From assembly GCA_012861695.1 (NCBI GenBank), contig JAAOOA010000116.1:24996802-25060801 (forward strand): 64,000 nucleotides of DNA, written 5' to 3'. Positions 46,916 to 61,144 of this stretch are shown here, piece after piece. Numbering within the stretch: position 1 is the first letter of the stretch; each line of letters opens with the position of its first letter. This DNA is from Trematomus loennbergii. Taxonomy: Eukaryota; Chordata; Actinopteri; Perciformes; Nototheniidae. The notes beneath the pieces are model-generated. The model did not search any database, was not told the origin of the DNA, and worked only from the letters and a program-made list of their open reading frames with translations. Made by a program: the position numbers and the translations under genes.

Positions 46916-49228
46916 GATGACAGCAACATAACTTAAAATGATGGCAGCACTGATCAAAGTAGAGTTTACTTCCTGTCTCTGTCCTCTGTTGATTTCTCTG
47001 ACCTCCGGCACTCTGTCGTTTGAAGCCTTTCCTTTTCTTGCATTCTCTTTCTTTTCTTTTCTGAGGACAGTTTAGCCATCATGGATCAAACGTTTTGTGC
47101 CCTCCACAAATGAATATTACAAAGCATTCCAAAGTGTTTTCTGGTGGAGAAAACTCTTTGTTCCACAGCTGACGGTAAATTGACCAGACTTGATATGACT
47201 GCACATAGTCCCTTGATCCTCCTTAGCAATGGTCTTTTGTCTTCTTCCTATAAAAAAAGGTGTTATAGGGAGAATGGTCACAGAAAATGTGGTTCTTCAC
47301 TTTGGTGTTATTTACATATACACACATTCACAAACAGGACACATAGACATGCACTAATAGAGAGGTAGCAAAGGGGTTTCGGTTCCCAAGCAGAGTCCCC
47401 CCCATATGACAGGATAATCACATTCACAAGTTTTTATTTTAAATATAGGCTTTAATGTGGAAAGAAGTGCTGTGGGAACATATAGAGAAAAGTGTTCTGT
47501 TCCTTTTGTATATGGCTTGTATTGACTAAATTGATACTGACAGTCCACATTGATTGCTATGATCAGCATCATTCTGCCCGAACCTTGTTTTATGCAAAGA
47601 TGTGGATATTTCTGCAGCACGATGTAGTTAAGTGGAGCTTGATATAGACACATCAATGATTGACAGACACTGATGAAGAGGAGAGAGTGCATGCATTGTA
47701 TTATAAATCATGCTGAGCTTTTAATGGAAGACAAGTTAGCAAAAGGATCATTATTATAAAGTATTCCCTTAGATTGTCCGTCAGCCATGTTGGATGAAAT
47801 AGTCTCTGAGACCATGAGATGCACTGTTTCTTCAGGATTCCCCGGGCACTTGCTTAGACATAAACATTTTAGATCGCTTCCACTCTGAAAAACACCATAA
47901 CAGCAGCACTCTTCCCCTGAGCCACTGCTAACAACAGAGCACCAGCACACAGGGATCTGTTCTTGTCTAAATATCGCAGCAGAGGCATTCACACAACACT
48001 CATTCATATTTAAACAGCTCATTGCCTCATGATTCGCTCCCTTTTGCAGTGGAACGTCCGCATCTTAAGTCAGATTTTCTCTAAGTTCAGCAAAAGCACA
48101 GCATGAAATTGGCAGCGGCAGATTTAGTGTAAGAGTGCTGAGCATCCACACATACTGGCACACCCACAAAGCATCTTCTCTGACCTCTTCATGATACTTC
48201 AAAAAGGAACAGATTATATCGCAGTGCCTCTCGCTCTTCTGGAGAATATACAGCAGCTACATCCATATTTCAAAGCCCGGAAAGTTAGTAAAACAGGCCG
48301 TTTGCTGAGATGATTTTTTTTTTTTGGGAGGCCTCGAGTGTCGTACAACTTTAAAAGCCTTGTATAATTAAGAGCCACTCAGCGATTCACACGATGGCTG
48401 GCTTCACTGCCGCTAATTGCGAGTGTTTCCAAGTCCTGCGCATGGTGTTTGGAAAGGGAAGAGATGGGGTGAAAGCGATGGATCTGGTGAGAGATGCAGA
48501 GATCCTGACTGATATGAAAAAATCACTTTGGCATCACAGATAAGTATTGAGGTTTTTACTGCAAAGTAATTGAGGTCTTTACTGCAAAGCACCTCTTCGA
48601 AAATCCGGTTAATGTGAGTCTGAGATTATTTCCACAGAGGTCGGCGACTCCTTTGCAAAATGTTTTGGTCACGCTTTACATTAAGTGGGTTTCTGAGCAT
48701 CTCCGTGCAGTTCAGTAAGTGCCGTGCAGTTGAATGAAAAGCGCTGACTTGTGCTGTCGGATTAGCACGAGGAGGAGTTGAGGAGGAAGATTTTAGCGCT
48801 GAGAAAAAAAAGACAATGTTAAGCTTTGGAATGTGGTCAGTGCTGTGAATTCACTAAACCATCTGAGTACAGTAGTATAGAGTGTATCTATGCTAGGATA
48901 GCAGTCTGTGTAATAATAGAGCATGACATACATTACATGTACAAAAGAAGACACACAAAAGTGTCACCTATTTGTAATTGTTGAACACGAACGCCAGCCA
49001 CAAGAGCAAAAAGGTGACGAATCACACAACACCACCTCCGACACCTTTTTTTTGTAACACAATTATTTGAGAATTTTAGTTGCTTAAACTGCATTATGTA
49101 CAGATGTACAGTACTTCATGTACAGAAAAAAAGTATTGGTACAACATTTCTGTGCCATTTATGTAAAATATTGTTTAGATTTGAGACCATGTTATACAAG
49201 GACTGATTTGCTCATATGGTTGTCGATA
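46916..49228. other. Longest repeat-poor stretch (2.3 kb)
   Basis: I recognise no repeat family and no exon. A tandem 23-base duplication (ACTGCAAAG words) lies at about 48546-48591 and an oligo-T run at 48314-48325. The stretch at 48350-48545 has balanced base composition and looks unlike the surrounding transposons. It may be conserved non-coding host sequence, which I cannot test here. Confidence 0.4.
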
Positions 49229-49236
49229 CTAATATG

Positions 49237-50609
49237 CAGTGGCGGCCGGCCCATAGGGGCGCTCCCCCTTTCCCACATTAAAAAAAAAAATATAATATAT
49301 ATATATATATATTTAAAAAAAAATTTTTTTTATTTTTATTTTTTAATAAACAAGGTAAATATTATATAATTGGTATCAGTAAAATGTATAATCTACAATA
49401 AAATCTCGTTTAAAATTGTGTTACGATGTCTAAAGTTACTGATAAGTCACATGTTTCCTGCCTGGCCTTGCCCGTGTATCATTACTCCCTCTCGTCTGGG
49501 CGCTATGCACAGCGCCCAGACGAGAGTGCAGCAAGTGCAGCAGAAGCCAACTGTTGCTATCTTTAAACTATGCCGTCGAAACATAATTTCAGCCAATCAG
49601 CGTCGTCAAATCTGATGGTCACAGGGCTCCTACGTCAGCGCCCGGTGCAGTCTGTGAGTTGTTTGGACTCGAATCCAAGGAGACAAAACAGGAAGCTGTC
49701 ATACACTCTGGAAGCTACCATTAGCAGCTAATGAAAACTCAGTTTTTGACATAAAAATGATTATGGATCATCAATCATTTTTCAAAGTGACAGACACATT
49801 GGATTAACCTATGGATTAACCTTCACTGCGTTTTTCTCGTTTTGATCAGAATTGTTATTCTGCAAAAGGTGAGCATATCTCCGTGTTTTGCTACCTAAAG
49901 CTACGTCGTGTGATGTCTGTATTTGCTTCCCCTGTCGAGTTCTGATCGCTCAGTGATGATACTTATATTTCTAGAATCTGTGGAATCTCAGTTGTTAGCA
50001 TAAGCTTGTTTGTGCATATCCGATAAGTATATCGTTGATTATACCTAGAGTGCGTTAGCATTTTTTCGCTCAGGGTTCATTTAGACGCTTCTTGTGAGAC
50101 TTGTGTTTTGTTTCGGTAAACATGGTTCATATCATCAGTTAGCTGCGTTTCCTCTGAGTAGGACACATGAATAGTTTATTACATTTTAAGAAGCCCTGAG
50201 ACACAGTTTCGTGAGAAAAAAAACGGGGGAAAAAGCCCTTAACAGGTTAAATGAGAATTAAATCATTTAAGTAATTTTGAGTGTTCCCAAAGCCCCGGTG
50301 TTCTGCAGTTTGTGTGGGCCTACTGTACTGTTGCACAGTTTATGCTGTAGAAACTATGTCCAAGACAAGGTGTTTGGAAGTTTTGGAAGATTCATAGCTA
50401 ACCACACTGAAGTTATGGAGGTATTGATCAGTCTTCTCATATTTTTAAGCCTCAAATTGTCCCCCCCCCCTCTAACATCACCAGAAGTCATAATTTAGGG
50501 GGTCTTTTCTCAAAAAAAATTACCGGGGGAGCATCCCCCGGCCCCCCCAGTATTGTTTGATCACCATTTCCACAGCCCCACCTAAAATATTTTCCACCAG
50601 CTGCCACTG
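49237..50609. mobile_element. hAT element with CAGTGGC ends, 1.37 kb
   Basis: The 8-bp repeat CTAATATG flanks it at 49229-49236 and 50610-50617. The ends CAGTGGCGGC and (other strand) CAGTGGCAGC are short inverted repeats of the same type as those at 951 and 4210. An AT-rich microsatellite occupies about 49284-49350. GGGCGCTATGCACAGCGCCC at 49498-49517 is a near-perfect palindrome. A 73-codon frame at 50277-50498 is unassigned. No transposase is recognisable. Confidence 0.86.
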
Positions 50610-50617
50610 CTAATATG

Positions 50618-51969
50618 TATATTATAAAAAGCGTGTGTACTTCGTGATTTCCACTGTTAATCACTTGAACATGTTTTTCTTTTTTTCTTTTTTTCTACAA
50701 TTTTGTTGTAAATGAATTGTCCATACAGTGTATCGATAACAAATATGGTTTAAAAAAGTTTTTTGTACAAGAACAATAACCCCTCAACCATCATTGGAGC
50801 TGTGAAATAGCTTCAAACAATGATCCTTGTTTGTTTACTCTAAAATGTATAAAATGAGACATACTGTATGTAGAGTTTATATTTTCTATCAATTCGCCCA
50901 ATTCCACCGATTCAATGTCAAAGGCGATGCTTTGTCAATTTGTAATGGTGTTGGCCACTGACGTTATGAAACCGCAGGTTGGAGGTGCAGGCCGGTCAAG
51001 TCTCTCCAATCTAAGAACACATGTTCTCTATGGAGCATGCTTGGTGCACGGCAGCAGTCGTGTTGAAACTGGACTGGGTCTTCCTCAGGATGATGCCACA
51101 GGGCTGGAAACACACTATTGTTTCAAATATGATGCTGTAAAATAAAGCCATTGACATGTATGTCATTTATAACTGAGAGGCCTTGCTCAGAACATGAAAG
51201 TTGTCCTAGTCCAAAGTACACAAAAGAGGTCTCCATAATTCACCATTACCATACGTACATCTCCAATTAATTTGAATAAGAATAAGGAAATCTTATTCCT
51301 GTCTAATTCCATCATCTCATTTGAAACGATTTAAAAAATCATTATTCCGACGCTGAGTCATGCCACATCATGCAGAACAATCAGAGACATTGATTGAGGC
51401 AACGGAATAATTAGGCCCTCCTCTGGCAGATTAAAGACGCCTTCCCCAGATCAATTACAGTGGAATCTCCCCAAACATCAGAGCTGGTGGAGCTGGCCTT
51501 AGCTGCTCCGCCTGCTCGCTCCCATTCATACAAAATGCTGTATGAATATGGATTATCGAGTGAGGCAGTGCGGGAAGAGCCCCTCGCTCTACAGGCCAGC
51601 TCTGGATGAACGGTGTTGAAGCTGCTGAGCAGAGGGGGGGGGGCGGTGAGCGTGCAGCCCGTATGTGCCGGCCGTGGTCATGCATGTAATCTCAGTCAGT
51701 CAGTCAGAGGGATGGCATGAAACATGTATGACCCTCACAGCAGTCAAGACTCACTCTCACAGGGACACGGAGACATGTGCAGAGATATGTTCCAAAAAGG
51801 CATCTGTGGAGGTTTAGGGGTCAGCTGTCAGGGGCCGCTCTGACACATTTTGGCCTCGAAGCTATTCATTGTTGTGCGGAGTTCACATAGTAGTAGGACT
51901 TCAGGAAAAAAAGACCAAGTGTGGCAGACGTCAGGCCCGGTGACTTTGTCTGACGCAAAAAAGAATTGC
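50618..51969. other. Gene-free stretch with unique-looking sequence
   Basis: No repeat family is recognised. The region at about 51290-51480 (containing GGCAACGGAATAATTAGGCC) is compositionally balanced and may be conserved non-coding DNA. A small CAGT run lies at 51692-51706. Confidence 0.4.
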
Positions 51970-52308
51970 CTATATCAATAAATGCTTTTATGCTTTTTGG
52001 AGTTTTCCATTTGTACTGTAGTGTGTTAGGTTAGGTACGTTTTAGTGCATGTAATGGTCTGCAAAGGCTAAAATCCCTGTTATCCCTCCATAGGGAGTTC
52101 TCTCTCCCTGCCTGAAACACCTCCATTGGACTCCTTTGTTTACTTCTGTAACATAGGGACATCACTATTTAACACACACTTACTTTTAGCTATTTTTCAG
52201 TATGAGAAAAATAAAGAGCTTTTGAACATTAAAGCATGGAGACATGTCGCAGGAGAGACACAAACAACAAAGATGAAATTGAGAATGAGTATAATAGTGG
52301 CCCTTGAA
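51970..52308 (+). mobile_element. Family B miniature element, copy 5 (internally deleted)
   Basis: It has the blocks CCTGAAACACCTCCATTGGA, CATAGGGACATCACTATT and CATTAAAGCATGGAGACATG, and ends near GAGTATAATAGTGGCCCTTG. The middle segment with the CAGAGCAGACTGGG block is missing. The termini are too degenerate to show TTAA. Confidence 0.65.
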
Positions 52309-52639
52309 AATGAAATGATCAATTTATTGCAGGTCAATTCATGTAAATTTGTGAATGAACACATGGTTGGAATGACCTGTTGGTTATTTTGCGGGTCAAG
52401 ATGATTTGCGGGGCCCCTTTGAACCCTCTGCTCTCACTCTTTGTTGCTGCATGTCCAGTTTCTCTCTGCTGGAACCCTTCCTGACCCCTTATAATCTGAG
52501 TGGTCATTTCATTAAAGGCATTTTCAGGTCACATGATCAGGTCATAAAGCAGGATCCACCGGTCAATAGATATTGTGATTTAGTGGAATGCATTTCATGA
52601 AAATAATTATGTAAAACTAGCACACACAGAATGTATTGG
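52309..52639. other. Spacer without recognisable gene
   Basis: Nothing identifiable in about 330 bp. Confidence 0.35.
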
Positions 52640-52770
52640 TCTTTAAGGGTTTAGCAATCTGATTACGTATTTTCTTATGTAACTGAAAGGGATATAGTAA
52701 CCCTGTGTTGCATCTTGACTACGTAATCCTGTTACATGTAATCCGTTGATCCCCAAGCCTAACAGTATCG
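52640..52770 (+). repeat. Family C repeat fragment
   Basis: TCTGATTACGTATTTTCTTA and GTAATCCTGTTACATGTAAT followed by CCGTTGATCCCCAAGCC mark the 3' part of family C. Confidence 0.6.
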
Positions 52771-54299
52771 TTGTTTACATTTAGACTAAAGTATGTTCAA
52801 GAAGCAACAAATGGTGATGCAAATGTTAAAGAAGACCTGAGGCACCCTGAGCAAAGAGTGTGTGTTTCTGCGTCAGAGCGTGGCCCTCAGTGAAACTCAT
52901 CCCATTGCATAAAGGTAAAAAGACAGAATTTTCTCTCAAGAATATCTTCACTGTAGTTCTATAAAACACAGTAAAGAAGCTGGCAGCTGATAGAAGTCGA
53001 CTTCCAAAGAAAGATGAAAGCCATATACAGTACACACTCCTGCATTATACAAACCTGTCAAACACACACACACACACGAACACACACACACTCGCGCTGA
53101 CCTGAGGCGTGCTTCACTTACACTCACACGCAGCATACCAGAGATGCTACAGTAACAACATGTCCCAGAGACAGACAACAGCATACCACAAAGCGCCGTG
53201 CTGATGATTTATTTCCCTCAAGCTGATCTCTATCTGCACCGTTTCACCTGGAGTGTTTTGAACACAGCATTTAATGAAATATGTTATGCAAAGTCAGGTG
53301 ATCTTTACCCGCTCCATTAAACTCCAATTCATGTTGACACGTCATCAGCCTGGTGTTGACAGGCGTCAGATCACGGCTGTAATCCATCAACTGTTTTCAT
53401 GACACTTTTAAGAAAACCTGTCATGGTTGGGCTGCAGTTTTTATAACTGCATGTCAGTTTCCAGTTTTGTTTAATCAATGCACTCAGCAGAACACATTTA
53501 GTTTGCGTGTTTGTTATTAAACCCAATGTTGAAGATGATAAATGGACTGAGAGAAAGATCCTGGTTGCAGATTAGTTTAGTTGAGTATTTCCCAATGTTT
53601 TATTGAACGACAGGTACAATCATACATGTTCATAATTGAGGCAATCATCTTCCATCTTCATTTTTTTCTTCTTAGATCCAACAGTGTCCACCCCCTATCC
53701 CTCCTACCCCTACCTTGAAAACCCATACAGATCTGTAATCAAAAGAAGCACATTGATTTCATGTTTAAAAAGAAAAGAAAGTAAAAAACAAACAAAAAGA
53801 CAGAAAAGTAAATAAAAAGATAAATAAGTGGGTGCATAAAAAAAGCTAAGAATATATTAAAAGGTGTTGAAAATAAATAACAATGTCATTTTTCGCTATT
53901 TGGTTGGGGGTGTATGGAGGTCCATCAAGCACTGCAATTTCTTATAGGTTGTAGTTTAGTCTAACCTACCGTTTTACTCAAACTCATGTCCTCTAAGAGT
54001 TTCTTCTTGGCATTGAGGATCTGTTTCTTTCGTTTAACACTCCCTGACCTGGAGCAGTGAAATGAATGCACTCATTCTGTTTTGTAACTGAACTCTGAGT
54101 GAAAAGGCCCCGGGTGAAAACCATAAAGAAGTAACAGCAGGAAGTGCAGGATCCTGGAGGGTGGAGTCCAGGGTTTTCAAGGACAATTTAAGTCTCAGTT
54201 TTAGAAGCCCAGTGGTGGAAGTATATCTACATCTTTTAAGTTGCAGTCCAACTGTAAAAAAGCGTAAAAAACACCTGAATTCAAAATATTACTTAAAGA
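52771..54299. other. Gene-free stretch with a possible retroelement tail
   Basis: At about 53590-53960, TTTTATTGAACGACAGGTAC is followed by a C-rich block and A-rich sequence. This could be the inverted 3' end of an L1-type element, but the resemblance is weak. No exon is recognised. Confidence 0.35.
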
Positions 54300-54578
54300 G
54301 AGAAACCTTTTATTTATCAGCTCAAGAAAATGATTACAAATGAAGCAAAGAAAGTGAAAACCATAAAGCAGATTCAGGCAGTAGGCATAGATTCACAAGT
54401 ATTAGTATTAGCCTACAGCACAGTACAGCTGACAGAGAAGAGACAACATCTGATTCTTTACAACAAACATAATATGCCTTCTTAATTTAATACAGTATAT
54501 GGATTAAGACCAACCACAGCATGTGCTTTGTAATATATATATCTTTATTTTAAAAATGTATTGTAACATTGTAATCCT

Positions 54579-55598
<1,020 letters not shown>

Positions 55599-55740
55599 AT
55601 AATCCTGCTAATTTCCCGATTTTTATAAATGCAACAGTAATATCATTGTGTATTTTTTATGTAACTGTGAGGGAATACAGTTTTTCTGTATCCTGATTAC
55701 ATTATCCCGCTACATATAATCTGTTTCTCCCCAAGCATGC

Positions 55741-56818
55741 AGGTTTCTTTTATTTATAAATGTGCAAACATACATATTTTCAGAGTGTCAGATATTCTTA
55801 GTAGTAGTAAAAACTGTAGCGTTTGTGGCTCACTGTTTCTCTCTATAGACTACATGGTGTTTCTGGTGAGTTTAAATCGTATTGACGATGATAGTAACGT
55901 CTTATTGTGGTCATACTTTGCTCTGCCAACCCACAGTCTGACCTTGAGGTCATAGTAAATGTTGTGAGCCTTCAACTGCACGCTGAAACCTTGTGTAACA
56001 GGTCACTGAGGTAATTGTTAGATAATGTGGCTAACATCTGCTCTTGGGAAAAACCAGGGCAAATACAATGTTTCCATCTTCTTAGTGAGAGATTTCAGTG
56101 AAAATAGGATAGATATCATACCCCGCCTAATCTGACTAGACCGTCTGCCGTAACAAAACCCTCAATCCTGCCGGTTTAACACTGTGTCGGAGAAAGTGTG
56201 TGTATATGAGAAGGAGTGTGTTTAGGTGAAAGAAAAAAGGAGAGTGAGCTTCAGGTTACAGAACAGCCTGATCCTCTGGTAACAGGAGCTGAGGCTTCCT
56301 CGCAGAATGACAGGTTCCCACACCCTCCCATCACTTCACACTGGTTCTCACACACTCCCAGTCCTGCCTCTGGCACTCAGGTGTCACTGCCTGTCGCCAA
56401 GTCCCCTCACACACACCTGTGCGAGTGTGTGTGTGCAGAGGTCTCTACGTGTGTCCTTTCACCTGAGCAGCCAGGGAATTACATTTGAATACACACCCTG
56501 GAGCCTGGCCTGCTAAAAATTATGTTTCCAAACAACATGATAGCATTTTCATTGATGTGTCAAGGAAAATGGTTTGTTCCAGATTAAGAGTGTTGTGAAT
56601 GTATCATAGATTTGTTTGTAATTGGTCTGCGGAAGTTTGTGTAGGAAGGATGTTGGAGTGGATTTATGGGTTAAACAAACACAGGACTTTCATCCATGGG
56701 AGCGCTGTTCGTGTCCCGAGCAAAACCAAATGTCAACAACTTTTTTTAAGTGTACGGTACATGTAAATAACTTCACAAACATTCTTTTTTAGGACACAAC
56801 AGGAGGGAATTTCTCTCC
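55741..56818. other. Spacer without recognisable gene
   Basis: Frames at 56216-56516 are Pro/Ser/His-rich and unassigned. No repeat family is recognised. Confidence 0.4.
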
Positions 56819-57153
56819 CACACATGCCCCCCCCCCCTCTCTGAAACGCCTCCATCGGACTCCATATTTTACTTCTGTAACATAGTGACATCACTATGTT
56901 ACACTTGTGCTTCTATTGGCTACATATAGTACGTAACAGGCTAAGGGGCGGGACATCAACCACAACAGAGCCAGCCAGTTAACCAATCAGAGCAGACTGG
57001 GCTCTGGTTTCAGACAGAGGGTGAAAAGAGGTGCTGCAGCACAGGCAGTATGAGAAAATAAAGAGCTTTTTGAACATTAAAGTATGGAGACATGTCAAAG
57101 TAGAGACACTACATACTGATATGAACCTGAAAAGCAGCGTATGCGCTCTTTAA
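56819..57153 (+). mobile_element. Family B miniature element, copy 6
   Basis: It has a C-run, CTGAAACGCCTCCATCGGAC, TAGTGACATCACTATG, the CAATCAGAGCAGACTGGGCT block and CATGGAGACATGTCAAAG. It ends GCGTATGCGCTCT before TTAA at 57150-57153. The left terminus is missing. Confidence 0.72.
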
Positions 57154-58163
57154 GTTAAAGGAATGGTTTGCACTAAAGAACAGCAAGTATTCCATTACTG
57201 CTTGTCCTCGCCAACGTTGGTAAAATGAACACACCAATGTAAAAAATACTTTGTTATTTGAATCACCTTAAACTTGGACTTGGGCAAGACAAAAACAGGC
57301 ATCGAGAAATCACTTATTATATGTTTTGAACACACATTCATGAGCACAATTGAAATGCATTAACAGATTTGCAATGACGTGTTTTATCACACACTTATAG
57401 AGGGTATAATAACCGGCATTGTAATATCTGACAGGCATCGAGCCACAATAGAGATTTGTTCTCTTTGTTACGCTCAATTCAGTTGTGAGCGACGAGGTAT
57501 TAAATCAAGAGAGAGAGCGAGCGAGACGCAGACGAAGGGAAGGATATTGAGAGCTAGTGTATAACACAAGTGCTTAGAGATGATGTCAGTGATTGAGCCC
57601 AGCTGTGCTGCCATGATTTGGTGTCGGAGCCTTTGTTTCTGTGAGCTGAGAGAGTGTGAAAATATGTGCAACCTTACCAAGTGTGTATGAGTGTCAAAGG
57701 AAAAAGAAAGAGAATGTCTGCTGAAAAGCTCAAACACAGTCGGCATCCGGCCTCTGGAGAGAGCTGCAGGCACTACTGACAGAACAGCCGCAATATAGTG
57801 GACCAAATTCACTTTGCTGCTTTTCATTCATCTATACAGTTCCATTCAATGGATGGGGCTTTTTCTTGAATACTTTTGAAACAAATGATATGGGGAAACA
57901 AACAAGTATAAGTAACAACATGAATGCATTCCTGTGTTTCAGTTTCAGGATCTGGTATTGTTCCTGTTGACTCACTGTCAAACTGTCATTTCTTACTGGG
58001 ACAATAGAAAAAATTGAGCCATTGTTCCGCCACCTGTGGTTTTTCAAGTCAAAATGTCGGCTGTCACCCAACACTAAAGTTTAGTGGTCATATTTGTGAC
58101 AATTGTTTTTATGTCATACTTCAGACAGGTAGAACAAAAAACGGGCAAATATAGAAAAGTATT
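57154..58163. other. Spacer without recognisable gene
   Basis: A minus-strand frame of 117 codons (57474-57827) has no recognisable domain and is probably a chance frame. Confidence 0.4.
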
Positions 58164-58167
58164 TTAA

Positions 58168-58463
58168 GGGGCAGTATAATGATTATTTTCAGGTTCATAT
58201 TTGTGCTTTAAGCCTTGACTGTGAAATGTTCACATGCTTCATGTTTTCACCCTCTGTCTGAAACCAGAGCCCAGTCTTTTCTCATAGCTGTTAGCTGCCC
58301 AGCTTTGCTGTGACTGGTCAACCACTTAGAGATGTTAACCTATCACGTGCAATGTGTTGGAGCACTAGCCAATAGAAGTGCAAGTGTTGTGTCGTGATAT
58401 CACTGCTGTATGTTCCGGAAGTAAACAAAGGAGTCAAATTGAGGCGTTTCAGAAAGGGGGCAA
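58168..58463 (-). mobile_element. Family B miniature element, copy 7
   Basis: TTAA at 58164-58167 is followed by a mutated terminus (GGGGCAGTATAATGATTATT). The blocks ACCCTCTGTCTGAAACCAGA and CACGTGCAATGTGTTGGAGC, then TTGAGGCGTTTCAG, run in minus orientation. The far end fades near 58463. Confidence 0.68.
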
Positions 58464-60529
58464 AAAAACCATTATAGATAGTATTGAATATCAGACTGAT
58501 ATAAATAAACTTGTGTTTCACTTACGAGAATATAAGGATTTAACGTCTGAGTTGTGGTTACAACTGATAGTTCATGATATTGAAAGGGGGGGCTAATCCC
58601 CCATTTTTGAAGGTTATTGACATTTTAAATATAAGACCTGCTGGAAGGATGGCGTGAACCATTGCAAGCATGGCAAGTCTCAAGGAGATCGTTTCTGCCA
58701 GCTCCACTGACAATATTTTTGCAGGAAAATTATAACACTTCCAGCCAAGAATAAATGGCGCGACCATCTGGACATTCTAATTCCTCTTTCTTAATGGAAA
58801 TGCCATCCAGAACATGCTGTGTTCAAGAACAAGGCCTTCTATTCAATCTGTGGGGAAATGTTAGGGCATTATTCAGGGTTATGAGGCCTCGCTGCCAGAC
58901 TGTCCTGACCTGTTGGAAACAGATAGGCATTCTTTCCTGGATTCGGAACGTCTCAGAGAAACTTGACATTTGTTTTCCCTGTTCTATTTCTAAGTCCTAG
59001 GGAATAGTCGAAAACCATGTTCATTCATATTCAAATGCTCAAATGCAAAAGGCTGACATTTACCTTCCCAACACCAAGATGTGATTGCACAGCAGTGTTT
59101 CCTGAACAGGAGGCCTCCAGAATAATGGGCTGATCCAAACCAATGGTAAACCTTCGATAATGGCCGTTATAAAGTAATAAGTTATTAGGCCACTAAATGT
59201 GCAAGGAGATTTCTGGTTCTGACTCTGGTTCCAAAAGTTCAAACCTTTAGTGAAGAACCAATGAAGGCAGAAGTCTTGAAGGTTTATTAAAAATAAATCA
59301 CATTGTTCAAATCCATATTGTATGATGACGGTTCAATATACACTTGATGATACCAATATATAACACTGCATGAAGTTAATGACGACTAGACTTTATACAG
59401 GCTAACACGGTAACACATTGTTTATTAACATAGTCAAGAACATATATGGATCCATGCCTTGCAGACTTACTTCTACTTCTACTTGCTACCATCTGCATTA
59501 TGGCATTTTTTAATATATGATTATATGCCTAAATGGAATTTTAAGCGCTTTGAGCACCAGGAAAAGCTCTAAAATGTATAATTTACAACTTCCAAAGGCT
59601 GTCTTCTCATTAGCAGGAGTGTATGGGAAACCTCATTTCTGTTGATGACATCTTGTAACACATTGACAAAGATCAGTGGACTTTAGCCTGTTAGCCTGAC
59701 CCCTGGAGTGGTGGACCTCAGGGTCAGTAAACCACACACATGATTGGGTCATTGGAGAAGTTTAGTGGTCAGTTCAAGGCCACATTTAGAGTTCTTGTTA
59801 CTGAGAGATCAAGTGAATTATCTGATGATTGGGGATTGTGTTACTATTTTGTGAGTTTTAGCCCCCCAAACAAATGCATGTGTGTGCTTGTTAAATTCTC
59901 AGCTGATACTTCACAGATCCACAGATTCAGAAAACACCTACTGCTTTGACCTAATCCCTCATGCACTGTTAATCTCACACTCTCATACACCATACACCAT
60001 CGTACGCGCACCTGGGAATTAACTCACTGGCTTAAGCCGAGACAACCCATTGATAAAGCAACGAGATGATGTACTGTATAGGCATAATGATACCAGGCTA
60101 ATACTCTATGAATCCTTAATCGAGGCCTCGGCCGGACTATTCCGCAGAGACACGGCGGATTAAAATGTGAAAGTCTTCGTCCTACGCAGCCTGATCCCAT
60201 CTCCTCTTACCTCTTTATGCCACTTCACCCCTGAAGACCTGATGAGCAACGGACAGGCAGACAAAAGAGACTAAGACTTGTAATGATCGTGTCAGTCAGA
60301 CAGATTGTAGCAAGGGAAGAGAACAGAGTCCTTCATTGCAAGTGGATGATGTGTGTGAGTGGAATTTGTCTATGTAATCAGCTGTTTTCATTTTAAATCT
60401 TTGGAATATTTAGTTTAATATGTTTGCAAGTGTATGTATATCCCACTCCTTCCCTATGCCTGCTGCAAAATGTTTAAGAAGACTACATATTGGTCCAAGG
60501 ACATGTTAGCTAACATGCTAACGTTTTAC
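58464..60529. other. Gene-free 2.1-kb stretch
   Basis: Frames at 58755-59000 and 59740-59949 do not resemble known proteins. No repeat family is clear. Confidence 0.4.
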
Positions 60530-60534
60530 TATTG

Positions 60535-61139
60535 TGTTGTGTCTCGTCAAATGTGTTAGTTATGTTATGTATTATGTCTGTCATTTCATGTTTTTTCACG
60601 TCTGGTCATTTCTGTTTATATTAGGTCATTTCATCTCTAGTCAGTCTCTGTGTTTATTGTCATGTCTCGTTTTCCATTTCCTGTTTTATTTTGTGCTTAC
60701 CTCTTGTCTTTTATTTCAGGCCCTGTTTCTTCCTCCCCTTGTGTGTTTTTCCCGCCATCGTCAGCGTCTGCCCCGCCCCTGATTGTTTCCACCTGTTCCC
60801 ACTCACCTCATGTTTAAATAGTCCTGTCTCTCCCCTGTCCTGTGTCAGTTTGTCTTGTTTGTTTCCCCGAATGGTCGTGCCAAGCCTCAGCCCTGAAAGG
60901 ATCGCTTTTCACTCATGTCAGGTTTTGTTATTTTGTTTATTTTGTTGGCTTAAGTTTTAATTAAGTCCTCTTTTTGTTACGCTAGTTTTTTCCTCATGAG
61001 CGCTTTTTGTTATTTCCACCACCTACTCTGTTAAGAGGGAATACCTGAACTGTGAAAATAAAAATACTTTTTTTTATATTCAAGACTTTGTCTCTGGGTC
61101 GTGCATTTGGGTTCATCAGTTTGTGTCGAGGTCCTGACA
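60535..61139 (+). mobile_element. Putative solo LTR
   Basis: The 605-bp segment starts TGTTGTGTC and ends CCTGACA, so it has the TG...CA termini of an LTR. TATTG is directly repeated on both sides (60530-60534 and 61140-61144). A TATA-like TTTAAATA lies at 60813-60820 and an AATAAA signal at 61058-61063, in the expected order for U3-R-U5. No internal retroviral or gypsy-type coding sequence adjoins it, which fits loss by recombination between two LTRs. The plus-strand frames are short and hydrophobic and not convincing. A different repeat class with similar ends is possible. Confidence 0.5.
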
Positions 61140-61144
61140 TATTG

